Positions 1 to 11,800 of a DNA stretch of 36,239 bases are shown here, one piece after another (the stretch's first letter is position 1; each line of letters begins with the position of its first letter). The stretch covers positions 1-36,239 of the forward strand of contig CAXIUT010000022.1 in assembly GCA_964035545.1 (NCBI GenBank), read 5' to 3'. The position numbers and the translations under genes are program-made. The DNA is from Bugula neritina (Eukaryota > Bryozoa > Gymnolaemata > Cheilostomatida > Bugulidae). The notes beneath the pieces are model-generated. The model had not been told where the DNA came from. It saw only the letters and a program-made list of their open reading frames with translations, and searched no databases.

Positions 1-117
1 CCCAACCCCAACCCCAACCCCAACCCAACCCCAAACCCCAACCCCAACCCCAACCCCAACCCCAACCCCAACCCCAACCCCAACCCCAACCCCAACCCCA
101 ACCCCAACCCCAACCCC
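1..117. repeat. Left telomere, C4A2 repeats
   Basis: Tandem CCCCAA units run from the first base to about 117, which is the 5' C-rich strand of a ciliate telomere. Most units are perfect; one CCCAA and one CCCCAAA variant occur between about 20 and 40. The stop codon of the first gene lies only about 55 bp inward, as is common in gene-dense macronuclear chromosomes. Confidence 0.97.
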
Positions 118-172
118 TCTATTTTAATAATAAATATCGAATTATTGTCCATAAAATTTGCTACTGAAGATA

Positions 173-1539
173 TCAAATATCATCATCACTATAAGCATAA
201 TCTGGACTCTTTGGCTATCATATGGTTTTTAGGGCTATTCTTGATCTTTTGGCTATTCTTTCTTCATCTTTTACTCCTGTTTCATTTCTACATCCAATTC
301 TACATCCATTTCTGTTCTTTTTTGTCCAGTTTCATATTTCTACCTTTGCTGTGCTTCATACAAGCTCAATTTTTCGGCCTCACTGATATTTCTTCGAAAA
401 GCTTCAGAATCTTCAGAATAATAATTCATCATAGGATCCATTAAAAGATTTATGTCAAGATATTATTCAGAAAAAAAAAATTACCCTTATTGAGATATAT
501 CATCTCTTTCGACTATTTCTTCTCTGCAATCATCATCCACATCAATCACATTCACAGACTGAGGACGTTTTGTAGGCTTTTTGATAGGTATTTGCTTACT
601 TTTCTCCAAATTTATTTAGTTTGGAGCACCATTTTAAAGAATTATTTCATTTAAACCATAGGAGTCAAAGATACTCGAGATGCTCTTTTGTTCATGACCT
701 GTCCTCCAGCTTGCTTGTCTGAATCACTATTTTCAGATAGATTCTTCTTATTTTTTTGTATTGTTTTGACATATTACACAGATTGAGAGGAACTTTCAAT
801 ATTTATAACTCTTTTTTCACTAGATTTCGATGAAGGAGTTTTCTGTTTTTCTTTTTCTTGATGTTATTAGTTGATATTAGGAGTTTAATATTGCTAAAGC
901 TACTTGTTTTAATCTTTGACAATTGTTTTTGAATTGAATTTATCATTAGATATTTTCTTATTTTTCTACTAGTACTCTCTAGGCCCAATATTACTTCTTT
1001 CTAATGAATTCAAAAGGTAATTTTTATTTTTCGGTTCTGGTAGCAGACTCGATAAACTATTTTCTTTTTGATGGATCTTGAAGTTCTTCTTAAATTTTTG
1101 ATAGCTACATCATTTATTACTAAGACATATCCTCCAAAATATTAGTTCCTTTTTTTTAGATGATTTGGTTGTTATTTTCCTTGAAATCTTAGAACTAAAT
1201 ATGTGTTTAATTGAGGTTCTAAGGATTTTGGTTCCTTACATGGTCAACTTAGTCAATCATTTGTTCAATTTTGCGACTACCAGTGACATCCATAGACTAA
1301 TTTAGGGCATTCTGCATGATTTGGTTATCTATTTCTTGCAGTTCTTCCTCTTTTTCGATATTTTCTACGATTTAAAGGAGGTTATCAGGATCATCATATG
1401 CGCCTATTCTTAATTCTAACAGTTCATACCTTTGGCTGCCGTTTTCTTGAAGAGGTGCATCATGTTCGTTGTCTGTCACTCGTGAGGCTATCAGAGATGA
1501 ACTACTGCTGTTGCTTCTTTGTTCATTAGGTTGACTCAT
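173..1539 (-). CDS. Unrecognised acidic, Gln/Ser-rich protein next to the telomere (~455 aa)
   Basis: With TAA/TAG read as Gln, one coding path runs from ATG at 1539 to TGA at 173-175, provided three one-base homopolymer corrections are made: an extra A near 1095, a missing A near 675 and a missing A near 227. The corrected length is a whole number of codons (455 aa). The protein is low-complexity and rich in Q, S, E, N and K. Two segments, VNVIDVDDD and RVINIESSS, have the hydrophobic-core-plus-acid pattern of SUMO-interacting motifs. I see no catalytic domain. The C-terminus ends in YAYSDDDI. The start is the first ATG (MSQPNEQRSN). An 18-kb-scale nuclear or scaffold role cannot be inferred; the function is unknown. 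Frame changes could be sequencing errors, because they fall on A-runs. Confidence 0.6.
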
Positions 1540-1720
1540 TGCAATTATAAAATGCTAAATAGAGTGTTATATAATTTGCACTTCTATTATATTGACAACA
1601 TTCTAATAATTATTTAAGAGATGTTAAAGAAGAGTCAGCTATTTATTAAGAGTCTCTATCAGTATAAATAGAATAGGTCTTTAATATGTTATAATAGTTG
1701 ATAATTGATTTATGATTGTA

Positions 1721-2927
1721 TCATTAATTCAGATGTGAGAAGGGAATGATGATCTTTCTCCATCCTTGATGATTCTTTGGTAAATGTCTAGATATCATCT
1801 AAGCTAACCAAACTATATTTCTGATTTCCTTAATCAATAAAAAGTACTTGCTACTTTAATTTTATGTAGGCATAAAATACTGCCACTTGGTTGCATTGGT
1901 CAAAAGCCAAAGCATATCTCTTGCATTCCTCATCATACATGATATCATCCAATGATTTTCTGGTTTACTGAAAAGTCTTCCTTCTTTGAAGGGTCAGGTG
2001 ACTCGTTAATCAACTCGGCATAGCCCTGGCACTCCCTTTATAGCTTCTTTCAATGATCTAAGGTTGTAGCATTGAGGAGTGATGTTTTGCAGTCAGGATA
2101 TAAATATCCCAAAGCTGGACATAGTTTTTTACGGGCCTAAAGAATCTTAGCAGTTGTGTTGAGTTCCCTGTTTCCAATGGAGTTATAGATAACTTGAATG
2201 GTTTTGAAGTCTGCCTCGAAATTGATGAGGTCTAACATCATCTCAGTTGAAGTTGGATTGAGATACTTTGTAGTGAATTGAGCAAAGTCTTCAAGCCACA
2301 ACTTTTTTAGTGATGTTCTGATGTATTCAGGTTTTAGTTCTTTGAATAAGTTTTGAACTTCATTCATTGTTCTTGAATCACCTCCTTCTTTAGTCATTTC
2401 TTCTTCCAAGAACCTCATGAAGTAAGGTCCAACAGGAGTATCAATAAGGACATCTCTGTATAGTCCTGAGTAGTCATCTCCTTCAAGCACTTTGATATTT
2501 CTCATTTAAGGGAAGTATCCTAGAGGATCAATATTATTCATGAGTAGTTCGATATCAACTTTATTCTTCAAGCCTTCGATGATGTTGACGACATTGTCAA
2601 GTTGGTAGCGAATGGCGATCATATCCAAGAAATCAACTAACATTCCTGTTGAATTTGACTCGATATATTCAATTTCGTCAGCCAATTTCTTTTTCAATTT
2701 TGACCGCATTAAGGAGACGGAAATGTTGGGATTATCTAGCAATAGATAGGCACCATAATCTGTGTCTTAGAGGAACTGGGTAAGCAATAAGGTACGGATT
2801 TAAGTTAGTCGAGGGTACTGCAATTTTTTATTTGGGTGTATTGCTGTTCATTAAAGAATGAGGAACGGAAACCGCGGACGATACCTTCGGCGTATCCGTT
2901 CTAAATGGCGAATGTTGACATCTACAT
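1721..2927 (-). CDS. V-type H+-ATPase V0 subunit d
   Basis: This is the V0 subunit d (Vma6/ATP6V0D) that couples the membrane ring to the rotor stalk of the vacuolar proton pump. Family matches include TDYGAYLLLDNPNISVS, DFLDMIAIRYQLDNV, LIDTPVGPYFMRFL, NFEADFKTIQVIYNSIG and the C-terminal segment WLAQMISRHLPKNHQGWRK. Two introns are clear: 2776-2795 (20 nt) and 1829-1847 (19 nt); removing each restores family sequence. Three further one-base corrections are needed (missing A near 2056, extra G near 2023, extra A near 1960), all in short homopolymers; they rebuild the expected segment before YAELINESPDPSKKEDF. The corrected length is about 388 aa, somewhat longer than the roughly 350 aa usual in animals and plants. 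The start at 2927 (MQMSTFAIQNG) could instead be the ATG at 2921. Either this copy is broken or, more likely, the consensus is inaccurate here. Confidence 0.9.
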
Positions 2928-3093
2928 CGCAGATATTATGGTCAGAAAATGAATTATCTAATTACAATCTCATTATTTATCAACTCATATCAATTGAATC
3001 CTAATATTCAAAATAAGAAACTTCTTAAATGATAAATCATTAAAAACTTAAAATCAGGTGTTGAGAATTAGAAATGATACCATGTTCATGTTA

Positions 3094-4890
3094 TCAGTGC
3101 CGACTCCTAAAACTTTTTATTTTCATCACCTAAACAGCTACTTTACCACTTTGCTCAGGATCGAATTATTTCATTGCCATATCTGTGAAATATTCCTGTA
3201 GTTCTTGTTCTTCTTGGTCAAACAATTTATGTAAACTATTGCCTATCATCAAAGATATTTGGTGTTTAGAAAGAAAACCATTATCAAAAGAACTGATTCC
3301 TTTCAGAATAGCTGTTAGCTTCTATTACGGAGTTTTTCTTAAACTGATACTTATAATTTTAATGAATTGCTACCAACTGATAAAATCTCCAAAATGACAT
3401 ATACCTTTAATTAGTTCATCACCTGGATTCATATCAAGACCCTTAAGACCTACTTAGAAAGTCTATCTATCGATGCCTTTTTAACGAATTTCTGAAAGGG
3501 TTTTATTTGTTGGATCACGCATGACTGCTATTTTTTCAAAAGATTTGTAGAGGTTGTAAAGGTTATATAACTAAAATCGATTTAAACCGTATTTTTATAT
3601 CAAATAAGGTATATTTTGAGTCGCTAATAGAGTATTTTTTTGTTGAAGATGATTTAACATATCTTTTTTAGTTCTAGGAGCATCTAATACATGGCTAACT
3701 TTTGTTTATTTACCTTATTATCTGCGAACTTGTTCCATCATTAATTCTATTCTTTGAGGAATGTATTTATGACGATTGTTAGTGATAGGTAGTTATTCTA
3801 CTTTATCGCTTGCCATTGCTAATAACCTTTTATTGATAATTTATTTTGGGTAATGAGATTTAGATTAGAATAAAAGGTTTTTATCGGTTGTTTTTTGAGG
3901 ACTAGATGGTATAAATTTTTATTGATACCAGTTTATTAATTAAGGTTAGTTGTCTTAGCGAGTATTTAGTTTAAATTAAGGATTTGTTGATATTTTTTAT
4001 ACATATTCTTTTACATTTTTTATCCTTTGGTGATCATATTCTTAATAATCTTCATTTCCATTTTATTTCTGTAAAATACGATCTCTATTAACTGAACTTT
4101 GTAGGTTTTAAACCATTCTTTCATGTTTTTTAAGTATACTTTATATTTTTTATCCAAGATCGACGATTTTTCTTTCCAAATCTTGAGAATACTGCAATCT
4201 TGGAGAACTATCAACTACAATAACATTAATTTTCTCTAATCCAATATTTTTATATCCATTCAAAGCAGTACCTTTAGTAGTAAAATAATACAAATCTTTT
4301 TAATTTCTTTGATACTCTTTCATATCTTTTTTAACTTTACAACTAATTTCTTTAAAGTCATGTTCATGTATACTTTTACAATTTCTACAATATTCGACAA
4401 ACATATGATTAAATCGAAATCTTAATCCTAATCTTCTAACACTAACGACAGCAATGATTCTTTGTCCTTTTTTATAGGCCTATCCTATCTTTTTTATCAA
4501 TTCTGGAGTATCTATGCCGAAATTATTGGCTGGAATTTACATTTGTTGTTGATTGGAGTTGATATAAACGAAGGGTTGTAATTTTTTATCTGTTTGAAGA
4601 GTACTACAACTGGCAGTCGATATTGCTCGTCCTTTTTATTTACAATTGAATCCGTTTTTTATTTTGAAATTTGATGAGGATCGGGATTTGCACTACAGTC
4701 CTGTTAGGATACGTTTTTTTTAGCTATAAGATAGACTAGGACGAGAGTTTTATTATTAATATTGTGAAATTCTCAGATTTCTTTGGGTTAGCCACTACCA
4801 TTTGGTGACTTGTTCTTACTTGGATGGTCCATGGATGAGAACAAAACCTGTTTGGCTTTTATAGTGGGAATCATTCTTTTGATTTGTCAT
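3094..4890 (-). CDS. Unrecognised protein with C-terminal EF-hand-like region (598 aa)
   Basis: One uninterrupted frame runs from ATG 4890 (MTNQKNDSHYK) to TGA 3094-3096 using TAA/TAG as Gln: 598 aa with no frame correction. The N-terminal half is basic and Ser/Gln-rich; a central stretch (LERKIVDLGQKIQSILKK) looks coiled-coil. The last ~150 residues look like degenerate EF-hands: a helix around LYNLYKSFEKIAV, then GLDMNPGDELIK, and FDPEQSGKVAVQ near the end, with loops lacking the full set of calcium ligands. A possible 18-nt in-frame intron at 3387-3404 would bring DELIK directly next to DFISWQQFIKI, improving the helix-loop-helix. An internal Met at about 3816 (MASDKVEQ) could mark a separate gene, but no stop separates the halves. 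It is divergent from the p28 gene across a 157-bp spacer. Function not recognised; calcium binding is an inference. Confidence 0.75.
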
Positions 4891-5047
4891 GATGAGTAAG
4901 TTAAAATTATTATTATTAGGTTGATTTAATGAAATAGAAAATAATATAAGTGATTATCTTTTAAGATTTATATTAAGTTGTATATTTTGAGGAGATTAAG
5001 TAGGTTTTGAATTTGAATAGATATATAACAATAAATTATATAACTTC

Positions 5048-5816
5048 ATGTCATTCAATAATGAAAGTAGCAACAGTACACCATTTAATATAAAGCTTCA
5101 CCTTTTTCACTGATAAAATATGAAGCAGAAATAGAAATCAGTGATAATGTAGAATAATATGAAAAAGCTAAACATAATCAAAAAGTATTAGATTCAAAAC
5201 CCAGTCCTGAAGGTATCTATCTTCTCAAATAGATGTACTCAATAACATGATCATCCCCAGAGATTGGAAATCAAGTGATTCCAAACATTATATGCAGTAT
5301 GTCTCTCACCAAAAAGCATAAAGAGATGATGTTGTTCGCCTTAAAGATTCTCTTGATAAAGCTTTATAGCATAGACAAGCCAGAACTGAAGGAATCTGTC
5401 CAATTAGAGAAGAATTATTCAGTCAATCTTTTGATTAAATTGTTAGACAAGTCACTATTAACTGTCCAGAAAGAGGACTGCTTCTCATGAGAGTTAGAGA
5501 TTAACATAAAATGACCTTAGCAGCCTATCAGACACTCTATCAGTCTTCAGTCAGTTATGGTATGTTGAAGTTACAATAATCTGAAGAAGGAATGGAAGAA
5601 TTGAATGACTATTTAAGTCAATGTAAGGAAGAAAGAGATCAGCTTGATATAAAAAAGACTGAGCTGATATCTAAAAAAGAATCTTTATAGAAGAAAATAA
5701 AAGAGAGGATGGACCAATAGGCTTTGGAAAGATAGGAAAATTTGATTCAAATTCAAGAACAATAAGCAGCATTAGGAAAGTTTCTAAGTTCTTTAAAAGA
5801 GTCCAAACCAGAATGA
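5048..5816 (+). CDS. Axonemal inner-arm dynein light chain p28
   Basis: p28 (DNALI1/IDA4 family) is a light chain of single-headed inner-arm dyneins in cilia. The match is strong along the length: MIIPRDW, ICPIREELFSQSFDQIVRQ, TINCPERGLLLMRVRDQ, MTLAAYQTLYQSSVSYGM, then a charged coiled coil to the TGA at 5814-5816. Two 20-nt GT-AG introns (5076-5095 and 5213-5232) join the N-terminal exons; without them the frame is lost, and with them the CDS is exactly 243 codons (242 aa), the usual family size. The spliced start reads MSFNNESSNTSPFSLIKYE, resembling the family's N-terminal LLKY motif. No frame correction is needed. It converges on the giant coiled-coil gene with a 71-bp spacer. The product implies a motile, ciliated cell. 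Confidence 0.96.
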
Positions 5817-5887
5817 TTATGATTTTATAACAATTGATATTATTCCATATTCAAATGGTTTCTAAGGAATTTACTAAAGCAGACCTA

Positions 5888-8800
5888 TCAGTTTCTGAAT
5901 GGTGCCAGGCTCGATCTTCTCACATCCTCTACTTCTCTCTCCTTGTCTTTGACTCTTTTGCGTAGAGATTCAATCTCAGCGAATAATACAACAAACAAAG
6001 ATAAATGTTCTTGGATTCGTTTAACCAGGGCAGCTTCATCACTAAATCTTAGTTTGATTTCTCCTAAATCTTCTTCTTTCTGTTCAACTAAAACACTCAA
6101 ACGATCAATTTCTTCATTAAGTACTTTAATCTTCATTTTATGATAGTTACCTTGTCTTAAGTGAAAGTGCTTCCTTTAACTTTCATTTCAAGTTCATAGG
6201 TGGATTGTTTAAGCATTTGATTTTATCTTCTGAGTTCTTGAATAATATTGTTGAGTTTATCGAATTATGACGATATTTTAGTGAATCTATATAAATGATG
6301 ATGTACTTAGTTTCATATTCAAGAAGTTTCTTTTTAGTTCCTTCGTTTTCAGTTTAAGAGCTGTTTGAAACATTTCTTAATCTTTGAATTTAAGCAGATA
6401 AAAGAATTATCTTCTCTTCATAATCTTGGCATTTAACTTTAAATAAGAGAGTTTCTTCAATTTTCTTTTTCAAATCTTAATTTTCATTGCAAGTAATTTT
6501 GAGTTCATTTGTTAGCTTGTTGATAGTACCTGATGATAATCTAAGATTTTATTGAACTCCTCTCATTTCATCTCCAAGAGCTACATTTTCAGATGTTAAT
6601 TTCTTTATTTTAAGGATATATGTTTCAGAATCTTTATTGCTTTCAATCATTTTGTTTTTAAATTCATTGAGTTATCTTTGTAATTTAGATTGAGTAGCAC
6701 TTGATAGTCTCAAAGACTATTGAGCTACTTTAACTTCTTCTCCAAGATTCATATTTTATGAAGACAATCGATTAATCTTTCCTTTTAGCGATTCGTTTTC
6801 TTGATTATTTTGATCGATTCTTTGTTTATATTCATTGATTTATTTAATCATTTTTGCATTTTGATTAGCTGATAGTCTTAAGTTCTATTGAGCTGCTCTC
6901 ATTTCTTCTTCATTAGCATAATTTTCATTCACTACTTTCTTTATTTTCTCTTGAAGAGATCCAATTGTCCTATTCATCTCATCAATATCATGCATTTTTT
7001 TGTTTAATACTGAAACTTCTTGATTTTTCTTTTCTACTACTGAATTAAGCCTTTCAATCTATTGAGAGAACATAGCTATTTTAGATTAGTATTAAGCAAT
7101 CTTTGAAGCACTGTGATCTTGACTAGTTCTTCTTACTTATTCAATTTGATATCTAAATTCATTTACTTATGAAGTTAATTTGCCGATTTGATTCTTAGAT
7201 AATCTCAAGTTCTACTGATGTTATTGAACTTATCCTCCAAGAGCTCTAATCTCACTATTCTTCTTTTAAATGATAGAATTAAATCTTTGAGATTAATCAG
7301 TCATTACTTGGGCTTTATTTTCAGAATCAAGCTTTAATCTTTTCCAAGCATTTTCAGTTTATCCAAGCTTTCTTTTAGTTTAATCGAGTTCTCCACAAAC
7401 TCCTTTGAACTATGCTTGAAGTTTAGAAAGAGTACCAGCTGATAATCTGAGATTTTCTTGAGATGATCTAACTTATTCACCCAAAGCATTGTTTTCTCCT
7501 GTTAATTTTTGTATTTTTTGTTTGTAAGTATCGACTTCTTGAGTAGTTTGACCATATCTGGCTCTGAATTCATTGAGCTCTTGATTTAGTTTATTAGCTT
7601 GAGCAGAAGAGAGTCTGAGATTTTCTTGATATTATTGAACTTATCCTCCAAGAGCTCTGATTTAGTTGTTTCTTTTTTCAACTAAAGTATTAAGTCTTTG
7701 ACATTAATCAGTCATCATTTGCATTTTACCTTCTGTTTAAGATCGATTTCTTTTGTTATTATTTTATGACTCAAGTACTCTTCTCTTTAATTCTTCGTTT
7801 TAAGCACAAACTAGCTTGAATTCGTTTTGAAGTTTGCTCATTTGTCCTGCTGAAAGTCTTAAATTTTCTTGAGCGTTCCTTACTTCATCATTCAAAGAAG
7901 TGTTTTATGAAAGGAGTTTATTGATTCTTTGTTTGTATGTTTCTGAATCTTTGTTGTTAACATCAATTCTGTTTTTGTAGTCATTGAGTTAGGCATTAAG
8001 TTTACTCATTTGATTTGCTGATAATCTCAAGTTTTATTGGGCATTTCTGACTTCTTCATCAAGACCTGCATTTTCTTTCAAAAGATTGTTCATTTTTTGT
8101 TTTATTGCATTATTCTATTGTTAGTTAGAAGCAATTCTATTTTTATACTCATTGAGTTACTGCACTATCTTGGCGTTTTGATTAGCTGAAAGCCTCAAAT
8201 TCTACTGAGCTTTGTTCATTTCATCTCCCATTCCAGTATTTTCATGGACAAGTCTAGTAATTTTCTAGTTAAGATTTCCAATAGTCTTATTCATACTATC
8301 AATTTCTGCTAGCTTTTTATTTAGGTTTCCAAGTTCAATATTTTTCTTTTCAAGAACTCCATTTAATCTTTCGATTTCTTGAGAAAGAATAGCAACTCTG
8401 TTCTCATACTAAGGAACTCTTTTTCCAGCGATTTAGTCTAGTTTCTTTTTCAACTCTTAGTTGTCATGACAAGCTACCTTCAGCTCATTCTGTAACTTAC
8501 CCATAGTCCCTGCTGAAAGTCTTAAGTTTTCTTGTGCAGTTCTGATTTATTCTCCAAGAGCAGTGTTCTCACCAAGTAGTTTTTGAAGCCTTTGTTTATA
8601 GGTTTGTGTCTATTAGTTACTTTGACCAAGTCTGCTTTTGAACTCATTGATTTCAGAAGCCATCTTTGAAGTATGAGCACTTGATAGTCTCATAGCCTAT
8701 TCATGTTATTGAACTTGTCCTCCAAGAGCTCTGATTTCACTGTTCTTTTTTTCTGTTATCGAGTTAAGTCTTTCACACTCCTGAGTTAGAATTTTGATTC

Positions 8801-11800
8801 TGTTTTCGGATTCAGATCCAACTCTCTTTAGTTGATTTTCAAGTTCTTGAATTCTTTTCTTAAACTCTTCATTCTGAGAAGCCATACTCTCATATTCTCC
8901 TCTAAGACGACCTATCTGTCCAGTAGAAAGTCTGAGATTTTATTGAGAAGTTCTCACTTATTATCCAAGACTTGAAGTTTAAGCAAGTAGTTTTTGAATT
9001 CTATTCTTGTAAGCTTCAGATTATTGAGTAGTATTTCCAAGTCTATTTTTATATTCATTGATTTCATTTGATAGTTTAGTAGTTTGAGCAGAAGAAAGTC
9101 TCAAACTCTCTTGATATTATTGAACCTAACCTCCAAGAGCTCTAATCTCATTATTTCTCTTCTAAACTAATCCATTAAGTCTTTCACACTACTGACTCAA
9201 TAAAGCGATCTTACTCTAATGTTAGGCTTTAAGTCTTTTCCAAGCATTTTCAGTCTATCCAAGTTTTCTTTTGGTTTCATCAAGTTCACCACACACTCCT
9301 TTGAATTATCCTTGAAGTTTGTTTAAAGTTCCAGCTGAGAGTCTAAGATTTTCTTGAGATGATCGAACTTACTCACCCAAAGCAGTATTTTAACCAGTTA
9401 ACTTTTGGATTCTTTGTTTATAAGTATCAACTTATTGAGTACTTTGTCCATATCTAGACCTATATTCATTGAGTTAGTTTGATAGTTTAGTAGCTTGAGC
9501 TGCTGATAGTCTTAAGTTTTCTTGATATTCTTGAACTTAACCTCCTAACGATCTGATTTAATTATTTCTCTTCTAAACTAATGTGTTGAGTCTTTCACAC
9601 TCTTGAGCTAACATTGCAATTCTTTCTTCACTTTCAGCTTTCAATCTTTTCCAAGCATTTTCAGTTTATCCAAGCTTTCTTTTAGTTTAATCGAGTTCTC
9701 CACAAACTCCTTTGAACTATGCTTGAAGTTTAGAAAGAGTACCAGCTGATAATCTGAGATTTTCTTGAGATGATCTAACTTATTCACCCAAAGCATTGTT
9801 TTCTCCTGTTAATTTTTGTATTTTTTGTTTGTAAGTATCGACTTCTTGAGTAGTTTGACCATATCTGGCTCTGAATTCATTGAGCTCTTGATTTAGTTTA
9901 TTAGCTTGAGCAGAAGAGAGTCTGAGATTTTCTTGATATTATTGAACTTATCCTCCAAGAGCTCTGATTTAGTTGTTTCTTTTTTCAACTAAAGTATTAA
10001 GTCTTTGACATTAATCAGTCATCATTTGCATTTTACCTTCTGTTTAAGATCGATTTCTTTTGTTATTATTTTATGACTCAAGTACTCTTCTCTTTAATTC
10101 TTCGTTTTAAGCACAAACTAGCTTGAATTCGTTTTGAAGTTTGCTCATTTGTCCTGCTGAAAGTCTTAAATTTTCTTGAGCGTTCCTTACTTCATCATTC
10201 AAAGAAGTGTTTTATGAAAGGAGTTTATTGATTCTTTGTTTGTATGTTTCTGAATCTTTGTTGTTAACATCAATTCTGTTTTTGTAGTCATTGAGTTAGG
10301 CATTAAGTTTACTCATTTGATTTGCTGATAATCTCAAGTTTTATTGGGCATTTCTGACTTCTTCATCAAGACCTGCATTTTCTTTCAAAAGATTGTTCAT
10401 TTTTTGTTTTATTGCATTATTCTATTGTTAGTTAGAAGCAATTCTATTTTTATACTCATTGAGTTACTGCACTATCTTGGCGTTTTGATTAGCTGAAAGC
10501 CTCAAATTCTACTGAGCTTTGTTCATTTCATCTCCCATTCCAGTATTTTCATGGACAAGTCTAGTAATTTTCTAGTTAAGATTTCCAATAGTCTTATTCA
10601 TACTATCAATTTCTGCTAGCTTTTTATTTAGGTTTCCAAGTTCAATATTTTTCTTTTCAAGAACTCCATTTAATCTTTCGATTTCTTGAGAAAGAATAGC
10701 AACTCTGTTCTCATACTAAGGAACTCTTTTTCCAGCGATTTAGTCTAGTTTCTTTTTCAACTCTTAGTTGTCATGACAAGCTACCTTCAGCTCATTCTGT
10801 AACTTACCCATAGTCCCTGCTGAAAGTCTTAAGTTTTCTTGTGCAGTTCTGATTTATTCTCCAAGAGCAGTGTTCTCACCAAGTAGTTTTTGAAGCCTTT
10901 GTTTATAGGTTTGTGTCTATTAGTTACTTTGACCAAGTCTGCTTTTGAACTCATTGATTTCAGAAGCCATCTTTGAAGTATGAGCACTTGATAGTCTCAT
11001 AGCCTATTCATGTTATTGAACTTGTCCTCCAAGAGCTCTGATTTCACTGTTCTTTTTTTCTGTTATCGAGTTAAGTCTTTCACACTCCTGAGTTAGAATT
11101 TTGATTCTGTTTTCGGATTCAGATCCAACTCTCTTTAGTTGATTTTCAAGTTCTTGAATTCTTTTCTTAAACTCTTCATTCTGAGAAGCCATACTCTCAT
11201 ATTCTCCTCTAAGACGACCTATCTGTCCAGTAGAAAGTCTGAGATTTTATTGAGAAGTTCTCACTTATTATCCAAGACTTGAAGTTTAAGCAAGTAGTTT
11301 TTGAATTCTATTCTTGTAAGCTTCAGATTATTGAGTAGTATTTCCAAGTCTATTTTTATATTCATTGATTTCATTTGATAGTTTAGTAGTTTGAGCAGAA
11401 GAAAGTCTCAAACTCTCTTGATATTATTGAACCTAACCTCCAAGAGCTCTAATCTCATTATTTCTCTTCTAAACTAATCCATTAAGTCTTTCACACTACT
11501 GACTCAATAAAGCGATCTTACTCTAATGTTAGGCTTTAAGTCTTTTCCAAGCATTTTCAGTCTATCCAAGTTTTCTTTTGGTTTCATCAAGTTCACCACA
11601 CACTCCTTTGAATTATCCTTGAAGTTTGTTTAAAGTTCCAGCTGAGAGTCTAAGATTTTCTTGAGATGATCGAACTTACTCACCCAAAGCAGTATTTTAA
11701 CCAGTTAACTTTTGGATTCTTTGTTTATAAGTATCAACTTATTGAGTACTTTGTCCATATCTAGACCTATATTCATTGAGTTAGTTTGATAGTTTAGTAG

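Noticed and set aside
1-1539. Short introns as the cause of the frame changes in the first gene.
   Set aside because: No 20-nt GT-AG segment fits at these points, whereas one-base homopolymer changes restore one frame and a whole codon count.
5048-5816. Bacterial or viral origin of the window.
   Set aside because: Telomeres, introns, reassigned stop codons, axonemal dynein and V-ATPase genes show a ciliate nucleus.
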